The notes below the pieces were generated by a model. The model had not been told where the DNA came from, did no database searches, and saw only the letters and a list, made by a program, of their open reading frames with translations. From NCBI RefSeq assembly GCF_021390245.1, contig NZ_JAJUXH010000015.1, positions 62,001 through 126,000 of the forward strand: 64,000 bases of DNA, read 5' to 3'. The DNA is from Dyadobacter sp. CY323. Its GTDB lineage: Bacteria > Bacteroidota > Bacteroidia > Cytophagales > Spirosomataceae. The translations under genes were made by a program, and so were the position numbers. Position 1 is the first letter of the stretch, and every line of letters starts with the position of its first letter. Shown in pieces: positions 1 through 9,005 of this stretch.

Positions 1-622
1 GCATTCCGTCGACCACCACCAGCGGGCTGGCGTTGTTGACAGTACCCAGGCCGCGGATCACCAGCGATGCATTGTTGCGGCCTGCCATACCCGAATTCTG
101 GTTCACGGCAAGGCCGGGTACCAGTCCCTGAAGACCCGAGGAAACGTTACTGAGCGAGCGGTTGGTGATCTTATCGTCGATCTTAATGGCCGACACGGCA
201 CCAGTCACATTCACTTTTTTCTGGGTTCCATAGCCGACCACAACCACTTCGTCCAGAGATTTGTTTTCCGGCACGAGCTGAATGCTGATCGCCGCACGGT
301 TGTCCACTGCCGCTTCCTGGGGAACGTAACCAATGAAGCTGAATGTAAGCACAGAAGAACCGCCCGCTACCGTGATGGTGTAATCTCCGTCCGGGTTGGT
401 GGTGGTTCCGTTGGAGGTCCCTTTTTCGATCACGTTCACACCGGGCAACCCTGCCCCTTTTTCATCGGTTACCTTACCGGAAACAGTTACGGCCGCCTTG
501 GTTTCCTGCCTGACACTCATCAGGTTGCCGCTTCTTGCTTCCATGTGAAAGCCCGGGCACAGCCAGATTCCTGACAGGACTGCGAGACTCCCCCATGGAA
601 TGCGCGTAGAGGATTGTTTCAT
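1..622 (-). CDS. SusC/RagA-family TonB-linked outer membrane protein, N-terminal part (runs off the window)
   Basis: Translating the minus strand from the ATG at 622-620 gives an open frame of about 207 residues to the window edge. It begins MKQSSTRIPWGSLAVL, a signal-peptide-like start. A carboxypeptidase-D-like regulatory domain follows at about residues 45-125 (VSGKVTDEKGAGLPGVNV, SFIGYVPQE). Next come the SusC hallmark DEVVVVGYGTQKK and the start of the TonB plug (VSAIKIDD, LVIRGLGTVNNASPLVVVDG). SusC proteins are 22-strand outer-membrane channels that import oligosaccharides together with a SusD lipoprotein. The SusD partner would lie beyond position 1. The hybrid sensor at 818-4804 is immediately upstream on the same strand, a common arrangement in sensor-controlled polysaccharide loci. 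The family call is firm; the substrate is unknown. Confidence 0.93.
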   Translation of the reverse strand, partial: MKQSSTRIPWGSLAVLSGIWLCPGFHMEARSGNLMSVRQETKAAVTVSGKVTDEKGAGLPGVNVIEKGTSNGTTTNPDGDYTITVAGGSSVLTFSFIGYVPQEAAVDNRAAISIQLVPENKSLDEVVVVGYGTQKKVNVTGAVSAIKIDDKITNRSLSNVSSGLQGLVPGLAVNQNSGMAGRNNASLVIRGLGTVNNASPLVVVDGM

Positions 623-817
623 AGATTGAGTTTGTTTTTAAGTGGTTTGTATCCGTATGGTGACGAGAAAAACACCTACGCCCCTGACTATCGTCATAGA
701 AATTCTTAAAATAATAGGAGAAATTACTGAGCTACATCACCGAAGCAGCGATTCGTTGACTGGTAACTTGGTAGGGCGATTGGCTGTTAATTCAGTGAAA
801 AACAACGTCATGGAGTT

Positions 818-3800
818 TTACTTCCTCCTGAGATTTTCCGCATAGTCGCGGGGAGCTATTTCGAAGAGATCGCGAAAGCATTTTGCAAAATACGACAGGT
901 TATCAAATCCTACCCGATAAGCCGCCTCCGAAACGGGAATTCCGTCGATGAGCATTTCTGCGGCTTTGCTGAGCCGATAATTCCGGATCAGTTCAACCGC
1001 CGGCACGCTGCCGAGTGCTTTCAGTTTTCGGTTCAGAGTACTGTTGCTCATCCCGATTTCGCGCACTAATTCCTGCACCCCAAAATTTATATTTTCAAGG
1101 TTGCTATCAAGTATCGCATACAGTTTCAATAAAAACGGATCGAGTGTTTCGGGCTTTGGGAGTTCAAGGAAAAGCTGGGCTGGAGAGGCAAATCTGGCGC
1201 GAAATATTTCCTGCAACCTGCGCTGGTGCATGAGCAGGTTATGCACACGCAGATTCAGCTCGGTAACGTGAAAAGGTTTGGTAATGTAATCATCGGCACC
1301 ACGGCCCAGGCCTTCCAGTCTGCTTTCTGTGGCCGACTTGGCAGTCAGCAAGATAACCGGTATATGGCTGGTCAGCAGGTTATTTTTAATTTTTTCACAA
1401 AAAGCATAGCCGTCCATGATAGGCATCATCACATCGCTGATGATCAAATCCGGCATATGTTCCAGAGCGCTCATTTCTCCTTCTGCGCCATTGGCCGCGC
1501 TGTAAAATTGATAGGTATCTCCCAGACTGTCCGCTATAAAATCGGCGAGTTCACTATTATCCTCTACCAGTAGAATGGTAGCGTCGGCAGTTGTTGTTTC
1601 CACGCCAGCCAGTCCATGGTTCACGAAGGTTTCAGCCCGACGGTATGGGAATGTCAGCCGGAAGACGGTTTTATACCCACCCATGTCCTGCTTCACTTCA
1701 ATGGTACCCCCCTGCAGCTCCGCCAGCTCTTTCACCAGCGCAAGCCCGATGCCGGTGCCCTCCCGGGGACTATCTGTATCCACCTGATAAAACCGGTCGA
1801 AAATGTGTGGCAGCTGTGCTTGGGCGATGCCGATGCCGGTATCAGCTACTGTAACCTGTACGCCATTTGCGATGCTTTGCAGTCCCACCTTTACATTTCC
1901 GTCCGGCTGCGTAAATTTGATCGCATTGGAAAGCAGATTCGTCAGGATCCTTTCCAGCTTATCGTGATCGAAGTAGTAGCGCGGCATCTCAGGCGAAGTG
2001 ACCATTTCCAACACAATGTGTTTTTCGGCAGCGGCAATCTCAAATAACTGCACAGTATTTACTACGAAATCGACCAAATTACCGGGCTCCTCCACCACTT
2101 TCATACTTGCCGATTCCAGTTTGGACAAGTCCAGCAGCTGGTTTACCAATCCCAGTAACTGCCTGGCATTGCGCGCAATAATGGAAAGCCGGGACTTGTT
2201 ACGGTCACTGTTTGTTTCATCCAGCATCTGGTCGGCCGGGGAGAGTATCAGAGTGAGGGGGGTGCGGAATTCGTGGGTAATATTGGAGAAAAACCGTGTT
2301 TTCATTTCATCGAGCCGCCGCAACTGGCTCGCCTCCCGCTCTTTCAGCAGTGCTTCCTTTTGCGAAAATGCAATCGACTGCTCCATTTCCAACCTCTTGA
2401 TATAGGCCCGAATAAAAATATAACCGATCAGTAGACAGGCACTTATATACAGCACATACGCCCACCAGGTTGCCCACCAGGGTGGCAGAATGTGTATCGC
2501 CACGGTACGGATGTGCGGGCTCCAAGCCCCGGAGGTATTGGAGGTATTGAGGCGAAGAACGTACTTACCCGGCCGCAGGTCGGTGTATTTTGTCTCCGGA
2601 TTTTCAGTTTCAATCCAGTCTTTTTCCAGGCCCTGCAACTGGTAACGGAATCTCATTTTGTCGGCACGATTAAATTGCATCCCGGCAAATTCAATGGTCA
2701 GGTAGTTCTGCGCGTAGCTTAGTTCCAGCTTATCAAGCAACGGAACTGGCTTTCCGCCTGTCAAGCTGCCTTTTTCGAGTGTTTGGTTGTTGATGGTAAC
2801 AGCGGTGATGTGGGTGAGCGGCTGGAATCTGTCTTCATTGGATTGCCTGGTGTCAAAAGCCGTGATCCCTTCAACGCCGCCCAAAAAAATGCGTCCGTCG
2901 GGAAGCTTCATGAAATGAAAGCGGTTGAACTCGTCTGCCATCAAACCATCCTCGCGCGTGAACGTTCTCACTTTAAATGTTTTTTTGTCGATTTGCGAAA
3001 GCCCCTGGTTGGTAGCAGCCCAGATATGTCCCTGGCGATCGGGGATCGCGGCGTAAACAACGTCATTAGGCAAACCTTCGGCTTTTGTAATGCGCCGGAA
3101 TTTCCCGCTGTTTTTCTCAAACCGGCACAATCCACCCCCGAAAGTCCCGATCCAAAGCAGGTTTTGGTCTGATGGATCTTCAAATAAACAATAGCTGTTG
3201 TTGTTGCTCAACGATTGCCGATCAGCCGGATCATGCAGGTATTGCCGGATTTTCCCGCTATGAATATCTACCCCATAAATCCCCTGCGAAGCAGTGGCAA
3301 CCCAGAGTGTTTTCGAATCCACCACAATCTGTAATATCCCTGACTGTATCCGGGGGCGCAGCTTATGCCCGAATGCTAGCCAGCTTCCATTCTGATAAAT
3401 CATTGCCAGCGAATCATGCACCGCCCAAATCCTTCCCGTCGGGTCGGTTGCGAGCGGCACCGGCAAATCGGAGCGGCGTTTGTCCTTGATTTGCAATGGA
3501 AACTGGATCGTGCCAAGCTTTTTGCTTTTGGGATTAAATTTGTAAAAAGGGGTTTCACCCACACTAAACCAGATCGTCGAATCCGGCGCGAGGGTATACC
3601 GGAAATTATAGGGAAAGAAATGCGTCGTGGCAATTGCCAGCTCCTTCTCCGGCATATCCAGGAAACTCACAAACAAGTCTTTAACAAAATCAATCCGGTA
3701 AGGCATTGATTTAAAATAGCCCGCCCGAAGGTTAAATTTTCGCAGCCCCTGTCCATTTGTTCCCGCCCAAAGCACGTCAGACTGGTCTATGAACAGACTT

Positions 3801-4804
3801 TTATATTCGGAATCCCGATTTTCGGTCGTGAGCTTCTGTAAACCCTCCGCATCACTGAACCGCCAGAGGTGCTGCATCCGGTGAAAATAATCGGTGCCTT
3901 TGCTATCGGCCACGATGTAGTGATCGTATTTACTTTTGGTGTCTCTTTCGGTGGGATAATTGATCACCTGTCCATGCTCCGGGTTGAGAATGGTCACAAA
4001 ATGCTCCGAAAGCAACAGCATATCGCCATTGTGCCGCTGTTTTAATGCATAAATAAGGCTGGCTATTTTCTCAAAATCTTTATTCGCAGATTGATAAAGT
4101 TCAAAATCTGATCTGCCTTTTGCAATCCTGAAAAGTCCGCCCGTGGTTGCTGCCCAGATCGTTCCGCTTTTATCTTCAATCAGGTCCCGGCAGATTGCTC
4201 CCCGAGATACCGACCCGGGGTGGTACCATTTAATGTTTTTAGTATTTAAATCAATGCGCGCCACTCCTGGCTCGTCAAATATCAGCCAGAGCCGGTTTTG
4301 CCTGTCAGGAAAAATTTGTTTCAGGTGAGACCCGGAGAACGCCTTTTGATAAAATGCCTGTTTGGAATAATTGAAAAAAGTCTCCCTGACCGGGTCAAAA
4401 ACATCAATGTCCCCCTGGTCGCTCGTGATCCAGAGCTTTTGACCAGGTCCCGGCTGCAAGGTTTCCAAGCCGAGTGAGGATAGCCCCGGCTCCCCGGGCT
4501 TTCCCTGCTGGTAAAGCCGGAATTTATGACCATCAAAGCGGCAAAGTCCATCTCGGGTGGCTACCCAGATGAATCCCTTTGAATCCTGGACAATACCGGG
4601 CACAAAACCTTGTGGAAGCCCCTGTTTGGTACCGATCATTTCCGGCGGCGGAAATGCTGCCAGCTGGGCAAAAGCAGGTGTTGATGCTAAAATGAAAAGC
4701 GTTGGAAGAATTACCAACGTGTTACCAATTTTCCAAAGAAAGCCTCCTGGTCTAATCCCGGACCAAAAAGCCAGAAAATTGAAAAGTTGTGCGGCCGACC
4801 TCAA
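818..4804 (-). CDS. Hybrid two-component system sensor/regulator (propeller - kinase - receiver - AraC HTH)
   Basis: A 1328-residue one-protein two-component system. An N-terminal signal sequence ends near PAFAQ. Repeated two-component-regulator propeller blades follow (for example GFIWVATRDGLCRFDG, IWAATNQGLSQID), then a Y_Y_Y domain (about 690-770) and a membrane segment near 780-805. The histidine kinase has its H-box ITHEFRTPL with phospho-acceptor His about 844, an N-box NLLSNAIKF and G-boxes DTGIGI and GTGIGLAL. A receiver (about 1075-1200) has Asp about 1124 in IISDVMMP, and a C-terminal AraC-type HTH covers about 1230-1325. Such HTCS proteins sense glycan fragments in the periplasm and activate the adjacent SusC/SusD genes, here probably the minus-strand SusC. 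Divergent from the beta-helix gene at 4992. The start at 4804 is the only upstream ATG that keeps the signal peptide. Confidence 0.95.
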   Translation of the reverse strand: MRSAAQLFNFLAFWSGIRPGGFLWKIGNTLVILPTLFILASTPAFAQLAAFPPPEMIGTKQGLPQGFVPGIVQDSKGFIWVATRDGLCRFDGHKFRLYQQGKPGEPGLSSLGLETLQPGPGQKLWITSDQGDIDVFDPVRETFFNYSKQAFYQKAFSGSHLKQIFPDRQNRLWLIFDEPGVARIDLNTKNIKWYHPGSVSRGAICRDLIEDKSGTIWAATTGGLFRIAKGRSDFELYQSANKDFEKIASLIYALKQRHNGDMLLLSEHFVTILNPEHGQVINYPTERDTKSKYDHYIVADSKGTDYFHRMQHLWRFSDAEGLQKLTTENRDSEYKSLFIDQSDVLWAGTNGQGLRKFNLRAGYFKSMPYRIDFVKDLFVSFLDMPEKELAIATTHFFPYNFRYTLAPDSTIWFSVGETPFYKFNPKSKKLGTIQFPLQIKDKRRSDLPVPLATDPTGRIWAVHDSLAMIYQNGSWLAFGHKLRPRIQSGILQIVVDSKTLWVATASQGIYGVDIHSGKIRQYLHDPADRQSLSNNNSYCLFEDPSDQNLLWIGTFGGGLCRFEKNSGKFRRITKAEGLPNDVVYAAIPDRQGHIWAATNQGLSQIDKKTFKVRTFTREDGLMADEFNRFHFMKLPDGRIFLGGVEGITAFDTRQSNEDRFQPLTHITAVTINNQTLEKGSLTGGKPVPLLDKLELSYAQNYLTIEFAGMQFNRADKMRFRYQLQGLEKDWIETENPETKYTDLRPGKYVLRLNTSNTSGAWSPHIRTVAIHILPPWWATWWAYVLYISACLLIGYIFIRAYIKRLEMEQSIAFSQKEALLKEREASQLRRLDEMKTRFFSNITHEFRTPLTLILSPADQMLDETNSDRNKSRLSIIARNARQLLGLVNQLLDLSKLESASMKVVEEPGNLVDFVVNTVQLFEIAAAEKHIVLEMVTSPEMPRYYFDHDKLERILTNLLSNAIKFTQPDGNVKVGLQSIANGVQVTVADTGIGIAQAQLPHIFDRFYQVDTDSPREGTGIGLALVKELAELQGGTIEVKQDMGGYKTVFRLTFPYRRAETFVNHGLAGVETTTADATILLVEDNSELADFIADSLGDTYQFYSAANGAEGEMSALEHMPDLIISDVMMPIMDGYAFCEKIKNNLLTSHIPVILLTAKSATESRLEGLGRGADDYITKPFHVTELNLRVHNLLMHQRRLQEIFRARFASPAQLFLELPKPETLDPFLLKLYAILDSNLENINFGVQELVREIGMSNSTLNRKLKALGSVPAVELIRNYRLSKAAEMLIDGIPVSEAAYRVGFDNLSYFAKCFRDLFEIAPRDYAENLRRK

Positions 4805-4991
4805 ATCCGGAAGAAATACAAAAGACAGGTTCTCTGCTAAGATAGAATGAAAATGGCATTGGATGATTCATTCGTGACGAAAATTGAACAGTCTTTGGTG
4901 AAATTGTGACAATACAGAAGACTGGTAGGTAGCCATATTTGTGGCAAATGAACCAAGTAGTTCTATCACAGATTCAACAAATCCACAGCGT

Positions 4992-7900
4992 ATGGACTCA
5001 AAACCTTTACAACAAACCAAAATTCCAGTCTTCAAAATCCTGCAGCTTCTGGCCGCAATTCTCTTCTCGGGTTTACAATACGCACACGGGCAGATTTACA
5101 GCCACAATTTTAATGGGTTTAACCTGAATACACCTCAGATCAAAAATGAACACTTTACGGCGAGCTGGTCATCCGAGGGAGGTACGGGAGGGAGCGGAAT
5201 TTATGCCCGTGACAATGGGATTGCTATTGTGGGGCAAAACCATGTATATATTCTGACGCTTGCAATGACTGGAAATTACCAGACGTCCCTGAGCAGTATT
5301 GCATTAAGCTATTCTGCTGCCTCCAATCAGCCGGCTACGTTTCAGATCAAGGTGAACGAAGAAGATTATGGAAACAGTTTTTATTCAAATACCGGCAGTT
5401 TACAGGCAGTAACCCGGAGTGTAAGCCGAAACAATCTGCGTGGTACTATCACGATACGGATTGAGGTTCAAAATGGCAACCTGTATTATCAGAACTACAC
5501 CACCCTCGATAATCTGGTGATTAGAGGTACAGTCTCAGAATATGATCCGGCCAGCGAGGCTGAACCGGACGAAAATGGTGTTTTGTATGTCGACAAGGAT
5601 ACTAATTTACCCGGAAACGGGAGTAGCTGGAACGCGAGCATCAAAGAGCTTCACGATGCGATCCGCGCTGCACAAACATTGCCGGCGGTAAAACAAATTT
5701 GGGTTGCGGAAGGAGAATACCAGCCTGCAGGCAGCGGACAATCCTTCGGTATGGTCAACGGGATCAAGATTTACGGCGGGTTTGAAGGGTATGAAACTGA
5801 GATATCAGGTAGGCTTATTCATGACAATGCCACCTATCTCAAAGGAACGGGCGCAAGTGTCATTTCCAACGAAAACATTAATAACACCGCGCTGCTGGAT
5901 GGTTTCTACATTACAGGTGGATCGGGCCAAAACGCAGCAGAGACCGGCCTGGGCGGGGGAATGTATAACAACAACTCATCGCCCGTTATTGCAAACTGTA
6001 CTTTTTTAGAAAATCAGACAAACGAAACCCGGCAGTCAGGCCGGGGCGGGGCGGTATATAACAAAAATTCGAATCCCGCATTTATACAGACTCTATTCCT
6101 GTCCAACAAGGCCCGTGGTACGTTGCAGGGTGAGGGCGGTGCAATATTCAATGAAGATTCCTCTCCCGTCATCACCAACTGTACCTTCACTCGCAATGAA
6201 GTGTCCGGCAGCAGCACAAGCGGAAACGGAGCGGCTATCGCCTCCACCGGCTCGTCGTCTCCCCAGATCCGCAATTGCATTATCTGGAACAATCCCGATA
6301 GCGGGCAAACCGGCGGCACAAGCAGCATTAATAATGTCGGTGAAATGACGGGCGCTCCTATTGTCGCTTACTCGCTGGTACAAGGAGGCTACACGGGCGG
6401 CGATCATATCGTTGATGCAGACCCGCTATTCGAAAATCCGGACGAAAGCAACTTTAAACAGCAACGAAGCAGTCCGGTTGTCAATGCCGGGGACCCAGCT
6501 ACTGATCTTTCGCTGTTTCCAACTGAAAACGGAAGCTCCAATCCAGTGGACTATAACCTCGAAGACCGCGTTAAAAATGGCCGGATCGATATGGGGATTC
6601 ATGAGGTGTTCCGCCTTACCTACTGGCATGTCAATGCGGCCGCCAGCAGCGAAAATGCCGATGGAGTTACCTGGGAAACTGCATTTCCTACATTTCAGCA
6701 AGCGCTCTCAGAAGCCCTGCCCGACGATCAGATCTGGGTGGCCAGGGGCGAATACCAGCCTGCCAGCGGGGAGTATTTTGAAATGAAAACTGGCGTCAAA
6801 ATCTATGGTGGTTTTTTAGCAAATGAGACAACACTCGACCAGCGTCCGCGGCCGGTAGCCGGTAATGCGGCAATTGCAAGCGTACTGAAAGGAAATGGAA
6901 ATTCGGTGATTCGAAATGATTACAATAATCTCGACTCCGAAGATCTGCTGGATGGGTTTACAATTACAGGCGGCGAGGCGGAAGAAGGTGGCGGGGTTTA
7001 TAACCAATGGAGCTCTCCCACTTTTTACAATTGTTCCTTTATAAATAACAAGGCTTTGGCGAATGGCGGAGGAATGTTTCACAGTGGTGGCCAGCTGAAT
7101 CTGTATTCGTGTTCTTTTATAACAAATGCGTCGGAAGGCAACGGCGGAGGACTTTATGTGCAACCCGAATTCGGCGGGACGATCCTGAACAGCGTATTTG
7201 ACAGAAATAACGCAGTGTCTGCCGGAGGAGGCATCTGGCAGGATGGAGCCGGGATCTCTCTTATTAATGTGACTCTCAGCGGCAACACGGCCGAATCTGC
7301 CGGCGGGATCGCCTCTGGCGGCTCGGGAGGACTGTGGATTTTCAATTCGATCATATATGGAAACAGCAGCGGGATAGTCGGCAATGTTGAAGGAATAGAG
7401 CGTTACTTCTCACTGGTCCAGGGATTTGGAGCAAATCCCGATTACGGGAATTTGAACGGCTCGCTGGATCCGCAGTTTTCAGATGCCCTTCATGGTGACC
7501 TGACCCTTAGAGCCTGCTCACCTCTGATTAACCGTGGTAATACGGAATCTTCTTATTCAGACCTGGACAGGGCTGGTAATCCCAGGATATATAATGCCGC
7601 TATTGATCTTGGCGCTTTTGAATTGCAGTCCGTGCCGGAAGCCGGCAGTCTTTCTTCATCCGACCAAAATACCACAGAGATACTATCGGCAGGCGTGACG
7701 CCATTTGGCATCAACTGCGAAACGATAGCCTTGATTGAGCCCTTGGACGAAGAGTTGACGTACCGAATGGTAACCGTGAAAAATTACCTTGCAAGCGGGC
7801 AAACAATCATAAAGGGCAAAAAGGTTTTTGTAAAAAGACATTTTGATATAACACCTTCCAAGGAGGGTTCCGCCAACGTGACGCTGTTTTTTACCAAACA

Positions 7901-8681
7901 GGAATTTGATGATTATAATACTGCCTACGGAAATGCAAACAACTCAAGGATACCTGAGAACTTAAAAATTGTGCAATATCACGGTACCAGCTCAACGGGA
8001 GAACCTGAAAGCTATACGGGCAAGATGGAAATCATTAAAGACATACAGGTTCAGCTCAATACCGAGGGAACGATCTATGCGGTAAAGTTTGCGGTCAGCG
8101 GATTTAGCGGATTTTTCGCAACAGGTCAATCCGAGGCTGCATTACCAGTCACGCTGGCAAGTTTTGAGGCTGCAAAACAGGAAAACCACGCATTGTTACA
8201 ATGGACAACTTCTGCCGAAACCAATAGTAGGGAATTTGAAATTCAGCGAAGCGTGAATGGGAAGCAATGGCTGATAATCGGCAAAGTCGCCGCATCCGGC
8301 GAAAGCAGCGTTTCGATACCTTATTCATTCACAGACCATCAGCCGGAACGCACCACCAATCTGTACCGACTTATGATGATCGATGCCGACGAATCTTATA
8401 CATACAGTAGTATACGAGCAGTGGATTTCACAGGAAATCTCTCGGCATTCTTGTATCCAAACCCAGCTGTCCAGAACTTTAAGATAAATCTGGCAAAAGA
8501 GCAGCTTGAACAAATTTCAGCATTTAAAATTTGCGATCAGCAAGGAAAAACGGTCCTTCAAAGCCGCATCACCTCCCATGCACAGGTGGATGTTTCGAGC
8601 CTGAAGTCGGGAAGCTATATGGTCATTATCAATTATAAAAATGGTGCAACCCGTAGCGAAAAGGTAGTTATCGCCAGGTAA
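4992..8681 (+). CDS. Large secreted parallel beta-helix protein with T9SS type A sorting domain
   Basis: About 1229 residues if started at the ATG at 4992, which begins a good signal peptide (MDSKPLQQTKIPVFKILQLL, cleavage after AHGQ). An in-frame ATG at 4941 would add 17 polar residues before it and seems less likely. The body carries two similar modules, each opening with a WVA(R/E)GEYQPA motif and 'KIYGGF', followed by a right-handed beta-helix with many NN/GGG turns (GGGMYNNNSSPVIANCTF, GGGVYNQWSSPTFYNCSF). This resembles the pectate-lyase/polymorphic-membrane-protein fold. A domain with GFSGFFATGQ and a fibronectin-like part (VTLASFEAAKQ, ALLQWTTSAETNSREFEIQR) follows. The last 75 residues are a type IX secretion C-terminal domain ending SEKVVIAR. 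Likely cell-surface anchored or secreted. No catalytic residues can be assigned, so it may be an adhesin or a polysaccharide-binding or -cleaving protein. Related to the gene at 52096-55716. Confidence 0.85.
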   Translation: MDSKPLQQTKIPVFKILQLLAAILFSGLQYAHGQIYSHNFNGFNLNTPQIKNEHFTASWSSEGGTGGSGIYARDNGIAIVGQNHVYILTLAMTGNYQTSLSSIALSYSAASNQPATFQIKVNEEDYGNSFYSNTGSLQAVTRSVSRNNLRGTITIRIEVQNGNLYYQNYTTLDNLVIRGTVSEYDPASEAEPDENGVLYVDKDTNLPGNGSSWNASIKELHDAIRAAQTLPAVKQIWVAEGEYQPAGSGQSFGMVNGIKIYGGFEGYETEISGRLIHDNATYLKGTGASVISNENINNTALLDGFYITGGSGQNAAETGLGGGMYNNNSSPVIANCTFLENQTNETRQSGRGGAVYNKNSNPAFIQTLFLSNKARGTLQGEGGAIFNEDSSPVITNCTFTRNEVSGSSTSGNGAAIASTGSSSPQIRNCIIWNNPDSGQTGGTSSINNVGEMTGAPIVAYSLVQGGYTGGDHIVDADPLFENPDESNFKQQRSSPVVNAGDPATDLSLFPTENGSSNPVDYNLEDRVKNGRIDMGIHEVFRLTYWHVNAAASSENADGVTWETAFPTFQQALSEALPDDQIWVARGEYQPASGEYFEMKTGVKIYGGFLANETTLDQRPRPVAGNAAIASVLKGNGNSVIRNDYNNLDSEDLLDGFTITGGEAEEGGGVYNQWSSPTFYNCSFINNKALANGGGMFHSGGQLNLYSCSFITNASEGNGGGLYVQPEFGGTILNSVFDRNNAVSAGGGIWQDGAGISLINVTLSGNTAESAGGIASGGSGGLWIFNSIIYGNSSGIVGNVEGIERYFSLVQGFGANPDYGNLNGSLDPQFSDALHGDLTLRACSPLINRGNTESSYSDLDRAGNPRIYNAAIDLGAFELQSVPEAGSLSSSDQNTTEILSAGVTPFGINCETIALIEPLDEELTYRMVTVKNYLASGQTIIKGKKVFVKRHFDITPSKEGSANVTLFFTKQEFDDYNTAYGNANNSRIPENLKIVQYHGTSSTGEPESYTGKMEIIKDIQVQLNTEGTIYAVKFAVSGFSGFFATGQSEAALPVTLASFEAAKQENHALLQWTTSAETNSREFEIQRSVNGKQWLIIGKVAASGESSVSIPYSFTDHQPERTTNLYRLMMIDADESYTYSSIRAVDFTGNLSAFLYPNPAVQNFKINLAKEQLEQISAFKICDQQGKTVLQSRITSHAQVDVSSLKSGSYMVIINYKNGATRSEKVVIAR

Positions 8682-9005
8682 TGCCTGGTTTGAAGCAACT
8701 TTTTTGCCTGCGAGATCGCCCTGAAAGAAAGTACGGACCGGCGGTGTTAAAACTCAACGCTTATTACACTTCCGGTCCTTTATTCCCCCTAGATATGCCA
8801 ATTTAAGCTGGTCAAAGCCAAATGCTCGCCTTCCATATTTTAAGAGCGGTACACCTGCCCTACACGGCTGAAATCCAATTCCCGTTTTATAAAGGAGCCA
8901 TACCCGGCTCCTTTATTTATTAGCCAATCACAAGTAGATATATCGGTTTTTTATTTTATATATAATAAACCTTTATATTATTATTTCGGCTAATTATCAC
9001 AGTCT
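8682..9005. other. Intergenic stretch, 324 bp
   Basis: No convincing gene. It holds the hairpin terminator at 8890-8915 and an AT-rich tract (about 8935-9000) that could carry the promoter of the following permease gene. No clear TAnnTTTG box was found. Confidence 0.6.
8890..8920 (+). terminator. Rho-independent terminator downstream of the beta-helix gene
   Basis: A perfect stem TAAAGGAGCC / GGCTCCTTTA (8890-8899 with 8906-8915) with a 6-base loop is followed by TTTATTA. It lies about 210 bp after the stop at 8681 and separates the beta-helix gene from the permease pseudogene. Confidence 0.75.

Noticed and set aside
6060..6085. TTCGAATCCC resembling a tRNA T-loop
   Set aside because: Inside a beta-helix coding region, with no acceptor or anticodon stem around it.
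5700..7400. Repeated GGG/NN-rich segments that look like a tandem DNA repeat
   Set aside because: These are the divergent coils of a protein beta-helix; the DNA is not repeated closely enough to be called a tandem repeat or CRISPR.
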